64,000 nt of DNA from UBA1444 sp964521625 (GCA_964521625.1 CAZFSM010000012.1:58924-122923); one strand, 5' to 3'; positions 8,761 through 19,029 are shown, numbered from the stretch's first letter. Notes: a model not told the origin generated them from the sequence alone. Program-made: numbers and translations.

Positions 8761-10019
8761 TAGCGTTCTCTCCTAAAATAGCGGCGGACACGCTGGAATA
8801 GTCGGACAAGCGGTCCATCAGACCCGCTTTGCATCGTCACATAATAAGTTTCATGCCCTTCCGGCGCCAAAATCATTCCCAGCAGCCGCGGCCCCGGCGG
8901 GAACCTGCCTGCAAGCAGCATTTCCTGTCCATCACGCAACACTCTCAGCTCAAACAAAGGCGGCGCCCAGTCAATTGCATAGGCCAGCGCACTGCCCCGG
9001 TCGGTCGGCATCCCGGAAAGATCGAGCACGATATCACCGGTCCGCAGTCCCAGTTGCCTGGCGATCCCGCCCTCAATGGGTTCCAGAACCATGACGCCCT
9101 TTTCGGGCGGAACATAACGCGGGATACCAGCCATCTCCATCCGGCTGTCACGCCGCACCAGATACTCATGCCCCAGTGGCGACAACAATGCCGCCGGCAA
9201 CTTAAGCCAGGCAAACTTGGCCGCAAGCAGCGCCATCGCCAGCAGACTGAGGCTGTACAGGGCCAGTGAAATCGCCGAGTGGCGCCTGCGTTGCTCCGGG
9301 GTACTGGAAATTGCTACGTCTGCGTATCCCAGAGCAGCAACCACCGGCATCATCACATAAACCCATTCAGAACCAGCCGGCGGCTCGATGCCGAGCGGCA
9401 ACAACGGCCACCAGTCCGGCGTATGAAAAACCCCTTCCGGCAAGGCGCCGGTTTGCATTGCGACCGTCGCCAGCACAACCAGCGGCAACGGCCAAAAATT
9501 TTGCAGATTGAAACCACCGACCAAGCGGTCTCCGTGCTTGATAATCACCGGTGTCGCTCCATAACGCCCGCTAATGGCAATCAGCACGCTCTCCGTTACA
9601 TGCAGGGCGGCCACCAGGGCCAAGACCTGCGGTACATCAACATCGGGCCAGCCAAACAATGCATTGGATATCGCGACAATCCCGCCGGCATAGGCAAAAC
9701 ACAAAAACCGCAGGTTGATCAACGCCAGGAAGATCGCCAGCGGCCAGATGTACTGAAAACCCATTCGTTCAATATTGACACCGACCAGAGTAAGCACTAC
9801 GCTGCCAAGCAGTCCGCCGATAGTGCCGTAGACCATCGCCCACATCACCTGACGACTGAGCGGCACGCCTGCTACCCCGAACATGGACAGCTGGTTACGC
9901 TGCATCTGCCAGTACTGATGGGCCACCAGCGCCATGACGCCCCAAAACAAGGGCTCCACCAGTACGGTCAGCATCGTCAGCACCAATAGTTGCAACAGGT
10001 CAAACCAAGCTACAGTCAT
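8760..10019 (-). CDS. minJ: MinJ-like polytopic membrane protein with C-terminal PDZ domain
   Basis: This 419-residue protein has many hydrophobic segments in the first ~290 residues and a C-terminal PDZ domain (around 310-395: YVPPEKGVMVLEPIEGGIARQLGLRTGDIVLDLSG). In Bacillus the same place beside ctpB and ftsEX is held by MinJ/YvjD, the topological determinant that bridges DivIVA and MinD. The role here is inferred from that architecture and context. Start and stop overlap the neighbours (TAATG at both ends), so it is translationally coupled to ctpA and uvrB. Confidence 0.75.
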   Translation of the reverse strand: MTVAWFDLLQLLVLTMLTVLVEPLFWGVMALVAHQYWQMQRNQLSMFGVAGVPLSRQVMWAMVYGTIGGLLGSVVLTLVGVNIERMGFQYIWPLAIFLALINLRFLCFAYAGGIVAISNALFGWPDVDVPQVLALVAALHVTESVLIAISGRYGATPVIIKHGDRLVGGFNLQNFWPLPLVVLATVAMQTGALPEGVFHTPDWWPLLPLGIEPPAGSEWVYVMMPVVAALGYADVAISSTPEQRRRHSAISLALYSLSLLAMALLAAKFAWLKLPAALLSPLGHEYLVRRDSRMEMAGIPRYVPPEKGVMVLEPIEGGIARQLGLRTGDIVLDLSGMPTDRGSALAYAIDWAPPLFELRVLRDGQEMLLAGRFPPGPRLLGMILAPEGHETYYVTMQSGSDGPLVRLFQRVRRYFRRER

Positions 10020-11230
10020 TACAATTTCCCTTTGAGCAGATTAATCGCCGCCTCCATTTGCAGGTCGGCCGGCTGTTCAGTACTGGGAGGTTGTCCGTTG
10101 TTGCTGGTAATCGGCAACCGCCCCGGTCGATTTGCTGCATCTGCTTTGGGCTCTGGATTCTCAACTTTTATGTCGGGTTCGATACCGATGCCATTGATAA
10201 ATCGTTCTTTCGGCGTCGCATATTTAGCGATCGTCAGTTTGATCGCCGTATCATTGCTTAATTTCAAAATCGACTGCACGGAACCTTTGCCAAAGGTCTT
10301 CACGCCGATCAATGTCCCGGCAGCGGTATCCTGAACGGCGCCGGCAACAATTTCCGAAGCGCTGGCACTGCCGCCGTTGATCAGGACCGCCAGCGGATAT
10401 TTGACTTTGTCCAGATTTGACCGATGCACCTCTGTCTGCCCATCCCGCGTGACGACAGAAACCACGGTTCCCTTCGGCACCAGTTTATTGGAAACCTTAA
10501 CACTCGAATCGAGCAGACCACCCGGATTATCGCGCAGATCAAGAATCGTCGCCTTCATTCCCTGCGCTTCCATGGCTTCATACTGTTTGTAAAATTCGGC
10601 GGCGGTTTTCTCATTAAACATCGACAGGCGGATTACAGCGATCTTGTCCGGCAACATCCGGCTGGATACCGTCTTGATCTCAATGTTGGCCCGTGTCAGC
10701 TTATAGTCCTGCAGATTGTCAGCCCGCCTGAGCGTCAGCGTCACATCGGTGCCTTCCTTGCCGCGAATTTTGCCGACCGCCTCGTCAAGCGCCATATCCT
10801 TGGTATCTTTGCCGTCGATCTTCACGATCTGGTCGCCACTGCGAATGCCGGCCTTTTCACCCGGTGTCCCTTCGATCGGCGAAACCACGGTCAGCTGCTT
10901 GTCCTTCACGCTGATCACAATACCGACGCCACTAAAAGTCCCTTCGGTTTCCATGCGGAAATCGCGGTACATCTTGGCATCCATATAAATCGAATAAGGG
11001 TCGTTCAGCGATTTTACCATACCCTGAATGGCCCCGTTCATCAGCGTTTCGGTCGATACCGGCTCTATATAGCGGGTCCGCACCACATCCATAGCCCGCA
11101 TCAGTTTTACCGCTCCGGTTGTATCGGGAACCATCTGGCTGAACAAATACAAAGCACCGCCGGCTGTAAGCAGAAAGGTCAGCACAACCAGCGCAATGGC
11201 GCCGATAATCAGTTTGCGTCGACTATTCAA
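10019..11230 (-). CDS. ctpA: S41 family carboxyl-terminal processing peptidase
   Basis: This is a membrane-anchored CtpA/CtpB-type protease (403 aa) acting outside the cytoplasmic membrane. It has an N-terminal TM helix (residues 7-31), a PDZ domain (about 95-175) and an S41 catalytic core. The catalytic Ser lies within GGSASASEIVAG (287-298) and the Lys is in GKGS (K315). A Pro/Gln-rich tail follows. The start is TTG 11230, preceded by GAGGTG. Pairing with a PDZ membrane protein and an M23 peptidase suggests a role in envelope or cell-division control. Confidence 0.93.
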   Translation of the reverse strand: MNSRRKLIIGAIALVVLTFLLTAGGALYLFSQMVPDTTGAVKLMRAMDVVRTRYIEPVSTETLMNGAIQGMVKSLNDPYSIYMDAKMYRDFRMETEGTFSGVGIVISVKDKQLTVVSPIEGTPGEKAGIRSGDQIVKIDGKDTKDMALDEAVGKIRGKEGTDVTLTLRRADNLQDYKLTRANIEIKTVSSRMLPDKIAVIRLSMFNEKTAAEFYKQYEAMEAQGMKATILDLRDNPGGLLDSSVKVSNKLVPKGTVVSVVTRDGQTEVHRSNLDKVKYPLAVLINGGSASASEIVAGAVQDTAAGTLIGVKTFGKGSVQSILKLSNDTAIKLTIAKYATPKERFINGIGIEPDIKVENPEPKADAANRPGRLPITSNNGQPPSTEQPADLQMEAAINLLKGKL

Positions 11231-11250
11231 AATTCACACCTCATTTTATG

Positions 11251-12393
11251 TCAGGGCAGATAATTCAGCGGATTGACCGGCGACCCGTTTTGACGCACTT
11301 CAAAATGCAAATGGGGACCGGTGGAATATCCCGTGGAACCGCAACGTGCTACAGTCTGTCCTTTGGCGACAGTCTGGCCTTCGCTAACCAACAGTTGCGA
11401 GTTATGCGCATATAATGTGGAGATGCCATTGCCGTGATCAATAATCACCGCATTGCCATAACCGCCCATCCAGTCGGAGTGGATGACCACGCCGCCATCG
11501 GCGGCCCGGATTCCATCGCCATAATCAGCGCCGATATCTATCCCGGTATGCAGGCGCTGGGTGCCAAAAATCGGGTGAACCCGCCAACCAAACGGCGAGG
11601 TGATCTCGCCTTCCGCCGGCCAGGTCATCGTACCGGTACTGCCGCCGATGTTCTTTTCACCGGATTGAATTCGTTTGATCAATTGCTCGATCTGGCGCGA
11701 TGTCTCGATCAGCTCCCGATAAGCCTGTTCCGCAGTTTCTCGCTCATATGTCGCCGCATTCAGCACGCTGCGGCGCTCCTGACGACGGCTAGCCACCTGT
11801 TCTCGTTTTGCAGCGGCCAGTTTGCGCAATTCCACGATTTTGGCCCGATCCGTTTCCAGTTGTTCCTTTGCTTTGCGCAAGGCCTCCCGGTCGACTTTGG
11901 TTGCCAGAATCAGTGCATTGTCGTAGGCGAGGATTTTTTTCAAAATGTCCATCCGACTGACAAAATCATTGAAGTCCTTGGCGCCGAGCAGTACATCCAG
12001 ATAGTTGATCTGGCCGTTCTTGTAGATATCCCTGATCCGGCGGTGCAGCGTCTTGGTCTGCGTCTCCAGTTTTTTCGTCAACCGGTTCGAAATTTCGACA
12101 TTCGACTTAATATGCAGTTCCGTATTTTCCAACTGGTCATTCACAGCCTCAAACTCATCTTCGGCTGTATCCAGTTCCTGTTGGATCGCTCTCAGCTGCT
12201 GCGCAATCGTCTGTTCCTTGCGTCTGGCAAGCTCAGTCTTGCGTTGCTGGGCCTCGATCTGTTGCTGAATATTCGTGAGCTGTTGCTGCTTCTCCACCAG
12301 TTCATCAGCTAAAACCGGCGTCACAACCAAAACCGTAAACAACAGCACGAGAATAGCCGACAGAAAACGAACCCCTTTATGCTTTCCCTGCAT
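11251..12393 (-). CDS. EnvC-like M23 murein hydrolase / activator with coiled coil
   Basis: The 380-residue protein starts at ATG 12391-12393; the longer open frame overlaps ftsX and lacks protein character. A signal peptide (about 1-30) precedes a long coiled coil (about 32-250, heptads rich in Q/E/K/R) and a LytM/M23 domain (about 285-375). The zinc-site residues are intact (HTGIDIGAD and HLHFEV), so it may be an active endopeptidase, unlike E. coli EnvC. It lies directly after ftsX, the order known for FtsEX-controlled coiled-coil hydrolases such as EnvC, CwlO and PcsB. It is likely the periplasmic partner of this FtsEX. Confidence 0.9.
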   Translation of the reverse strand: MQGKHKGVRFLSAILVLLFTVLVVTPVLADELVEKQQQLTNIQQQIEAQQRKTELARRKEQTIAQQLRAIQQELDTAEDEFEAVNDQLENTELHIKSNVEISNRLTKKLETQTKTLHRRIRDIYKNGQINYLDVLLGAKDFNDFVSRMDILKKILAYDNALILATKVDREALRKAKEQLETDRAKIVELRKLAAAKREQVASRRQERRSVLNAATYERETAEQAYRELIETSRQIEQLIKRIQSGEKNIGGSTGTMTWPAEGEITSPFGWRVHPIFGTQRLHTGIDIGADYGDGIRAADGGVVIHSDWMGGYGNAVIIDHGNGISTLYAHNSQLLVSEGQTVAKGQTVARCGSTGYSTGPHLHFEVRQNGSPVNPLNYLP

Positions 12394-12407
12394 CCCGCAC
12401 CCCCAAT

Positions 12408-13295
12408 TTATACTTTGAGGAACTTCTTCACCGAAATCACGCTGCCCAATGCTCCGATACCGACGCCGGCGCACAGCAGAAACATATTCACATAACCCAT
12501 GAACGGATACTTGGGCAATAACGGCAAAAATGCCAGTGATTCGTACACCTGACCGGTCAGCATGCTATAAAACTGGGTTAACGGCAATATCGCAATACAG
12601 GCGCCCAAAAAACCGAGCAAGACGCCTTCGATAATGAATGGCCAGCGAATAAACCAGTCGGTGGCCCCCACATACTTCATAATGCCAATTTCACGGCGGC
12701 GGGCAAACACAGTCAAGCGGATCGTATTTACGATAATAAACAACGCAGCCAGGCCGAGGAACAGAATCAACACCATGCCGAAAATCCGCACCATTCGTGT
12801 CAGGTTGAACAGTTGCTCTACGACTTCCTGGCCGTAACGGGCCGCTTCGACCCCTTTAATTTGCGAAATCGACAAAGCGATCTGTTTGACCCGGTCCGGT
12901 CGGTCCACCTTGACTTCGAACGAATTCGGCAGCGGGTTGGCTTCCCCCAGTTCGGCCAACAATCCCTGCTGTTCGCCGAGACGCTGTTTGAAACGGTTCA
13001 TTGCCTCTTCTTTGGCAATAAAGTTGACCCGGGTTACGCCCGGCAATTTTGTGATCCGGGTGCCGATTTCACGAACTTCCAGCTCTTTCAATGTATCCTG
13101 CAAATAAACAGTGACCTGTACCTGGGATTCGACTACCGAAGCCATATGGTTCAGGTTCATGACCAGGATGATAAACACGCCGAGAATGAGTAGCGACAAC
13201 GCGACTGTCATTAAAGAAGCCAGGCTCATCAAACCATTGCGGCGGATCGAATTGATCGATTCGGTGATAAAGTATTCCGCTGTACTAATCTTCAT
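12408..13295 (-). CDS. ftsX: FtsX, cell-division ABC transporter permease
   Basis: This 295-residue permease has the FtsX layout: a cytoplasmic N-terminus, TM1 (about 25-47), an extracellular domain of about 110 residues, then three TM helices with the FtsX domain (VFARRREIGIMKYVGATDWFIRWPF). ATG 13295 (MKISTAEYF) was chosen because it overlaps the ftsE stop by 11 bp and matches the family start. With FtsE it probably transmits ATP hydrolysis to the downstream M23 protein. Confidence 0.95.
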   Translation of the reverse strand: MKISTAEYFITESINSIRRNGLMSLASLMTVALSLLILGVFIILVMNLNHMASVVESQVQVTVYLQDTLKELEVREIGTRITKLPGVTRVNFIAKEEAMNRFKQRLGEQQGLLAELGEANPLPNSFEVKVDRPDRVKQIALSISQIKGVEAARYGQEVVEQLFNLTRMVRIFGMVLILFLGLAALFIIVNTIRLTVFARRREIGIMKYVGATDWFIRWPFIIEGVLLGFLGACIAILPLTQFYSMLTGQVYESLAFLPLLPKYPFMGYVNMFLLCAGVGIGALGSVISVKKFLKV

Positions 13296-13971
13296 AACCG
13301 TAGACTCCCTTGGACTCGTCACGGGTAATCCGGCCATTTTCCAACGCAATGACACGTTTCATCATCTGGTCGACTATCGGCTTATCATGCGTCACCATCA
13401 AAATGGTCGTGCCGCTTTGATTGATTCGCTCAAAGATCTTCATCGTTTCCCAGGTTGTTTCCGGATCCAGGTTGCCAGTCGGTTCATCAGCAATCAGAAC
13501 AGCCGGGTTATTGACAATAGCCCGGGCAATCGCCACCCGTTGCTGTTCGCCGCCCGATAGCTGGGCCGGATAGATTTTCGCCTTCGGTAGCAGACCGACC
13601 AGATCCAGCACATGTTTTACCCGGCGCTGAATATCACGGCGGGAAGCCTCGATTACGCGCATCGCAAACGCCACGTTCTCGTAACAGTTCTTATCAGGCA
13701 ACAATCGGAAATCCTGGAATACGATGCCGAGTGATCGACGAAAATAGGGGATTTCCTGCGGTTGCAGCTCAGACAGGTTCCGCCCGTTGACAATAATTTC
13801 ACCCGCTGTAATCAACTGCTCGCGAAACAGCAGTTTAATCAGCGTCGATTTTCCAGCCCCGCTGGGGCCGACAACAAAAGCAAATTCGCCTTTGCCTATC
13901 TTCAGGGTTACGTTGGACAAAGCGACAAACCCATCATCAAAAATTTTAGTGACTTCATTTAATTGGATCAA
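13285..13971 (-). CDS. ftsE: FtsE, cell-division ABC transporter ATP-binding protein
   Basis: This is a full-length FtsE (228 aa from TTG 13971). It has Walker A GPSGAGKST (35-43), a Q loop (VFQDFRLL), signature LSGGEQQR and Walker B AVLIADEPTG. TTG 13971 gives MIQLNEVTKIF, the usual FtsE N-terminus; a TTG seven codons upstream (13992) is also open. No good ribosome site decides between them. It overlaps ftsX by 11 bp. Confidence 0.95.
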   Translation of the reverse strand: MIQLNEVTKIFDDGFVALSNVTLKIGKGEFAFVVGPSGAGKSTLIKLLFREQLITAGEIIVNGRNLSELQPQEIPYFRRSLGIVFQDFRLLPDKNCYENVAFAMRVIEASRRDIQRRVKHVLDLVGLLPKAKIYPAQLSGGEQQRVAIARAIVNNPAVLIADEPTGNLDPETTWETMKIFERINQSGTTILMVTHDKPIVDQMMKRVIALENGRITRDESKGVYGYED

Positions 13972-14032
13972 AGTGATATACCACTCCCGCAAATTGTTTG
14001 CTTAACTTTATTTAGATTCGCCAGAAGATACA

Positions 14033-15127
14033 TTAACCCTTTTTTCTGATCAGCTCAATGGCTCGTTCTGCATTATACAAAGCCTGTTTGCGAAGTTCGC
14101 CTACCCGCTGCCGACGTGCTTCATCAGCCGGTTTTCCAGTCAGGACTTGCTGTATGCGGCCAAACAAGTTTTCTTCCGTCAGCGAGTCCAGCGTACCCAC
14201 CGGTTTTTCTCCCAACGTTTCCAGGAACCGGTCAATCTTGGGATCATAGGAAACGCCGAGAAATGGCGTATCCATCACGGCAGCAAAAATGAGTGCATGC
14301 AGCCTTACGCCAACCAACAGATCGAGATTACCGACAATCGACAATAAATCATGCGTGTCGGCTTTGGTTCCAATCATCGCATGTCCCTGTTTCATCCGTC
14401 CGGCTACCAACCGGGCCGCCTGCAGGTCGTCAGGACACTGCATCGGCAAAAAAACGATCCGGACGCCCATTTCAGCGACCAACCGGTCAGCCACTGCGGC
14501 AAAAATATTTTTAAAATGCTCGCGCCCCTGCCACTCCCTGACGGCAAAGCCGATCAACGGACCGTCTCCCTGCAGGCCGAGCTGTGACAGGATTGCCTGG
14601 CCGGAGTCGAGCGCAGCCGGTAACAACGCCAGTACCGGGTCGGCTGTTACCGACACTTTGTGCAGGGCAACGCCGAGTCCCGCCAGTTCGGCCAGCGACC
14701 CTTCGTCGCGCACCGTGCCGGCGGCGATTCGGTTGCCAATATGGCGCATAAACGAGCGGGCCACGCTGCTACGGATCGGACCGATTCCCTGTGCATACAA
14801 CATGATCGGACAGCCCAGCATACAGGCCAGTTGCAAAATCCCCAGATAGTAAAAAATGCTGCGCCCGCTAGTCACATCCTGCAACAGGCTTCCACCGCCG
14901 CTGACCAACAAATCCGCCTGACGGACAGCCTGGGCAATCCCCCACAGATTCAACCGGTGCACAGCGAAAACATTATAACGGCGGCGGGTATCCGCCGGAT
15001 TGCCGGATATTACCGTGATCGAGAGCGTCGGCTCGAGCGCGCGCAGCGCCTCCACCATTGCCGACAACATCGCTTCATCACCGGCATTACCAAACCCATA
15101 GTAACCAGAGATCACCAATTTACTCAT
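14033..15127 (-). CDS. csaB: CsaB, polysaccharide pyruvyl transferase
   Basis: This is a 364-residue member of the polysaccharide pyruvyl-transferase family, CsaB type (MSKLVISGYYGFGNAGDEAML start, SGGGSLLQD, MYAQGIGP, GVRLHALIFA). CsaB ketal-pyruvylates a cell-wall glycan, the ligand for S-layer-homology domains. The ATG overlaps the stop of the upstream DUF5693 gene by 8 bp. In diderm Firmicutes the exact acceptor is uncertain. Confidence 0.92.
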   Translation of the reverse strand: MSKLVISGYYGFGNAGDEAMLSAMVEALRALEPTLSITVISGNPADTRRRYNVFAVHRLNLWGIAQAVRQADLLVSGGGSLLQDVTSGRSIFYYLGILQLACMLGCPIMLYAQGIGPIRSSVARSFMRHIGNRIAAGTVRDEGSLAELAGLGVALHKVSVTADPVLALLPAALDSGQAILSQLGLQGDGPLIGFAVREWQGREHFKNIFAAVADRLVAEMGVRIVFLPMQCPDDLQAARLVAGRMKQGHAMIGTKADTHDLLSIVGNLDLLVGVRLHALIFAAVMDTPFLGVSYDPKIDRFLETLGEKPVGTLDSLTEENLFGRIQQVLTGKPADEARRQRVGELRKQALYNAERAIELIRKKG

Positions 15128-17180
15128 CCGCCGGCAGTCTCCTTCGCAGCAGGAAGGTTAGCGACTGTAGCCAGTGAAAACCGACCACCGCCAACAGGCC
15201 GAGTGCAATGCCCAGAAACAGGCCATCAACGCCGCGGGCCAGTGACATATAAACCGGTGTCCGCATATGCGCGAAAGTTTCCACCAGCGAGCCCTGGGCA
15301 ATCGTCGCGGCCAGAACAAACGCGAAATGGAACAGTCGCGGCCAGTTTTTATACAGGGCCATCACAGCCATAAAGAATGCTGGGTGGCCAATCAGAAATT
15401 CTTTTTCACGCGGACGGGCATACAATGTGACTTCCAGAAACCGTCGCAGTTTGATTTCTATTTCCGGTACCGGTATGCCGGCCGAATGACCAGACCGGCC
15501 GACAAACACATAAATGATTGCCGCTGCCACGCCAAAACCGAGCAACGTCTTGATATAGGCCGGATAATCGAGCACATGCAACAGTCGCGCCCAAAGGTGC
15601 CTTGAATCATCCGCATCAATACCGGGGAACAGGTTGAACCGGGTCAGGTATACGATGCTGATCAGCAGCAGAGGCAAGACAAAGGTCAGTTTGACGCCGC
15701 GGAAAATATCCATTTCCAGCAGAAAGCGAGTATCGGCCAATAAGGCGGCCAGATAAATCCCGCCCACCATCGCCATCGCAAAGGTGCGGCAAACACCGGT
15801 GATTCCATCCAGCATAATTCGCCACAGGCTAGCCCCGCCACGCGGCGCCGTCGCCCGCCAGCGATCCATTTGCCAGGTCATCGCCAGCACCGGAAACAGT
15901 ACAGAACTGCCAAATGCCGTAATTTGGCGCGCCAGCGTAGCCGGCCCGAACAGCAGCGGCAAGCCGAGCCCCGCAGAAAACAGCACCAGCAGAAAATACT
16001 GCACCCGTTTTGGCATCGGCACTGTAACACTGATTAGCAGCACCCCGGCGGCAACGGTCCCGATCGTCATCAGCAGCAGCAATAACGGATTCGGTCTATA
16101 GGGTGGAAAGGTCGTAGCCGGTCCTGTCGGTACCCCATACGAATCGAGCCCTTTTTTAACCCCGCCGACGTACTCCACATGGGTTTCGATCAGACTTTTT
16201 CCCGGCAGCGGTCTTTGGTAACTTTTCAGATACTGGATGCGGATATTGCGCTCGCGGCTGCCGAGCACCTGGCGATGAATCGCTTCCGGCACCGACAGCT
16301 TGGGCTGCTCCACTTTCAGCAGTTGATGCAGGCGCGCTACCGCATAACCGGATAATTCGCCCAGTTCAAACATGCCATCCTGATTTTTGAACTGCAGTTG
16401 CGTATAATGCTCCAGCATACCGAGCGACATGCCGCGTTTCATCATTTCCGCCGCGACCAGCGGCAGTTGGTCGGGAAAACCCAGTACCTCTTCGCCGACA
16501 AAGTACAATCCCGAAACTGCCGGGCCGATCGAATCGATCCTTTCAAAGACCGCCTTCACATCGTCCGGTGTGACTTTCGCATAATTGGTCGGCCGGGCCA
16601 GCACGAGAAACCCGTTGGCCGCCGCTGTCTGCATTTCTGCAGTCGGTAACCCCAGGTTCCAGTAAATCAGTGATTCGAATGGTGCATCAACAATCAGGAA
16701 ACGGCGGCTACCTTCTTTGAAGTAGCGGACCCGATGCTTGCCAACACGTCGTTCCAGATCGCTATGCACTTCCGCGAAACGATCCGTTTCACGGTCCATC
16801 ACATAGACCTGTCCCGCGGCCAACCGACCGGTCTCGACCTCGTTGCGCCACCACCAGTTGGCCAAGGTTCCTGCGTGATAGCTATGCAGCATATTGGTCG
16901 TCGATACTGCGGTAACTACCCCGCTGGCAGCCAGTTTTTCCAGGCTCGTTTCATAAACGGCCAGCGAAGTCAGGCCTGCCGCCTTCAACTGACGAAACGC
17001 AGATTGCAGCGGAATTCCATCAATCCGGGCCATCTCTACGACTTCGTCATAATCCGACACTAGTTCGACCTGGGTATTGGCCCGCTCTATGACATGGCGC
17101 TGCCAGATCACGAACGATGCCGCAACCAGTCCAATAACAATCAATGCAATCAGTATCCGATTATAGCGAAAAACGAGCAA
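15120..17180 (-). CDS. DUF5693 polytopic membrane protein
   Basis: This 686-residue protein has one N-terminal TM helix (about 7-26), a large extracytoplasmic part (about 30-345; IDGIPLQSAFRQLKAAGLTSLAVYE) and about ten TM helices to the C-terminus. This matches DUF5693, commonly encoded before csaB in Firmicutes. The start is TTG 17180 with AAGGTGG upstream. The overlap with csaB suggests a shared role, perhaps in export or assembly of the pyruvylated glycan, which is inference only. Confidence 0.85.
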   Translation of the reverse strand: MLVFRYNRILIALIVIGLVAASFVIWQRHVIERANTQVELVSDYDEVVEMARIDGIPLQSAFRQLKAAGLTSLAVYETSLEKLAASGVVTAVSTTNMLHSYHAGTLANWWWRNEVETGRLAAGQVYVMDRETDRFAEVHSDLERRVGKHRVRYFKEGSRRFLIVDAPFESLIYWNLGLPTAEMQTAAANGFLVLARPTNYAKVTPDDVKAVFERIDSIGPAVSGLYFVGEEVLGFPDQLPLVAAEMMKRGMSLGMLEHYTQLQFKNQDGMFELGELSGYAVARLHQLLKVEQPKLSVPEAIHRQVLGSRERNIRIQYLKSYQRPLPGKSLIETHVEYVGGVKKGLDSYGVPTGPATTFPPYRPNPLLLLLMTIGTVAAGVLLISVTVPMPKRVQYFLLVLFSAGLGLPLLFGPATLARQITAFGSSVLFPVLAMTWQMDRWRATAPRGGASLWRIMLDGITGVCRTFAMAMVGGIYLAALLADTRFLLEMDIFRGVKLTFVLPLLLISIVYLTRFNLFPGIDADDSRHLWARLLHVLDYPAYIKTLLGFGVAAAIIYVFVGRSGHSAGIPVPEIEIKLRRFLEVTLYARPREKEFLIGHPAFFMAVMALYKNWPRLFHFAFVLAATIAQGSLVETFAHMRTPVYMSLARGVDGLFLGIALGLLAVVGFHWLQSLTFLLRRRLPADE

Positions 17181-17209
17181 GCTTCATTCCACCTTATCGC
17201 GCAGAATAC

Positions 17210-17890
17210 TTAGTGATTATCGGCGTAAATCGTGACCGTCCCCGGTTCCATGACGATCTTGCGCACACCGGCTTTAAACGGCAACTTGGTCAGGTCCAGC
17301 AGGGGAATCTCGCCAAACAGTGCGCCAAAATTGATTCCACCGGAATTTTTAATTTCCAGTTTATCGCTACGAAATCGGATTGAAGTCGCATCACCGACAA
17401 GACGTCCATCTACGCCAACGGAAAACTTTAGCAGCCCCAGATCGACTTCACTGCGGATTTCGATTTTATCGGCCAAAATCTTGACTGTTGGATTCTTGAC
17501 CTCTTTAATCTTGCTGCCGAGATATTCGGCCAAATCTTTTTCGTTAACTTTCAGCATAATCTGTAAGTCTCTGACCTGCTCAACCGTAATCCGGTTTTTG
17601 GCGATCAGTTCACTCATATTGAGGCGGGCATCACCGATTGCAATCTTGGCTTCCTGAATTTTTAACCCATCAATACTGGCAGTTTCCGATACGGCGCTCA
17701 CATTGTCAAAACGCCCCAGCCAGAGAAGCAGGCCAGGAAAGGATCGGGCGGATACAGTATGCTGTTTGGCCGGCATCACCCGAACCAATGCCCTGTCCAA
17801 CCACAAGGAGATCGCAAATGGTGCGATCACTTCACTAAAGATGAGTACTGCGGCCAAAAAACCGATCAAAATGATTCGTTTGCTTGGCAA
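17210..17890 (-). CDS. DUF2993 (LmeA-like) membrane-anchored protein
   Basis: This 226-residue protein has an N-terminal anchor (ILIGFLAAVLIFSEVIAPF) and the DUF2993 fold: alternating strands with motifs such as DARLNMSELIAKNRITVEQV and VSVGVDGRLVGDATSI. The start is TTG 17890 with AGGAGG six nt upstream. Family members bind phospholipids or act in the envelope in Actinobacteria and cyanobacteria; the role here is unknown. It lies between prfB and the DUF5693-csaB pair. Confidence 0.8.
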   Translation of the reverse strand: MPSKRIILIGFLAAVLIFSEVIAPFAISLWLDRALVRVMPAKQHTVSARSFPGLLLWLGRFDNVSAVSETASIDGLKIQEAKIAIGDARLNMSELIAKNRITVEQVRDLQIMLKVNEKDLAEYLGSKIKEVKNPTVKILADKIEIRSEVDLGLLKFSVGVDGRLVGDATSIRFRSDKLEIKNSGGINFGALFGEIPLLDLTKLPFKAGVRKIVMEPGTVTIYADNH

Positions 17891-17916
17891 AATAAACCTC
17901 CTGGCAATAGCGTCGG

Positions 17917-19021
17917 CTAAACGCCCGCCTTGCTTTTCAGATAAGCCTCGATAAACCCATCCAGTTCACCATCCATCACAGCCTGCACATTACCTGTTTC
18001 ATGACTGGTGCGGTGGTCCTTGACCATGCTGTAGGGATGAAATACATAAGAGCGAATCTGACTGCCCCACTCGATCTTTTGGTAATCACCGGCAATCTCG
18101 GCTTTCTCCGCCGCCTGCCGTTCCCGCTCCAGTTCAAACAGACGGGCCCGCAGCATCCGCATACACTGCTCACGGTTCTGAATCTGCGAACGTTCACCCT
18201 GGCACTGGACAATCACGCCGGTCGGCAGGTGAGTCATCCGCACCGCCGAGTCGGTCTTGTTGATATGCTGGCCACCAGCGCCGCCGGCGCGAAAAGTATC
18301 CACCCTCAGGTCTTCCGCCCGGATCTCGATCTCAACGCTGTCATCAATTTCCGGCATCACATCAATGGCGGCAAACGAAGTATGGCGGCGGGCGTTGGAA
18401 TCGAACGGCGAAATTCGCACCAGGCGATGCACGCCTTTCTCCGATTTCAAATAACCGTAGGCGTTGCGACCGCTGATCATCAGGGTGGCACTCTTGACGC
18501 CAGCTTCATCGCCGCTCTGAAAGTCCAGCGTCTCCACTTTATAGCGGTTGCGTTCCGCGTAACGCACATACATCCGCAGCAACATCTGGGCCCAGTCCTG
18601 GGCTTCGGTGCCACCGGCGCCGGCATGCAGTGTCAAAATCGCATTATTTGCGTCATATTCGCCGGATAGCATCAATGACAACTGCAGCTGCTCAATGTCA
18701 TGCTCCAGTTCCTTGGCCATAGCTTCCAGCTCGGGCTGGACACTATCGTCATTTTCTTCCATGCCCAGGTCCCATAGCGCCGCGATATCATCATGACGTT
18801 TTTTCAGGTCCTTGTATTGTTCGACCGGCCCCCGCAAAGCGTTCAGATCACGCATCACTTTTTGCGCCGCGTCGGGGTCCTCCCACAGATCATGTGACTC
18901 GGTCACCCGCTCCAGGCGGGCGATCTGGACTTCTTTCTCGGCTACGTCAAAGTGACCTCCGGAGGTCTTCGACCTGTTGGCCTAGTTGTTCAATCGGGCC
19001 TTTCCATTCAGACAGCAACAA
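17917..19021 (-). CDS. prfB: Peptide chain release factor 2, with programmed +1 frameshift
   Basis: RF2 releases peptides at UAA and UGA. The main frame holds the class I core with GGQ (AGGAGGQHINK) and the SPFDSNARRHTSFA segment. The N-terminal 24 codons lie in another frame, from TTG 19021 (AGGAG 10 nt upstream) to CTT 18952-18950, which is followed by an in-frame TGA (18949-18947). GGAGG stands just before the CTT-TGA-C, the classic autoregulatory site: slippage to GAC continues as DVAEKEVQIARLERVTESHD. The joined product is about 367 aa, the normal RF2 length. Confidence 0.95.
18945..18966 (-). promoter_or_regulatory. RF2 +1 recoding site (SD-like GGAGG, CTT TGA C)
   Basis: Minus strand: CGGAGG, three nucleotides, then CTT TGA C. 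The internal Shine-Dalgarno-like element before the CTT slip codon, with the weak UGA-C stop context, is the known RF2 autoregulation signal. Low RF2 favours shifting to GAC. Confidence 0.92.
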
Positions 19022-19029
19022 TTGCGCTT

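Noticed and set aside
10424..11263. Plus-strand frame of 279 codons opposite ctpA
   Set aside because: Antisense to a conserved S41 peptidase; no protein family features.
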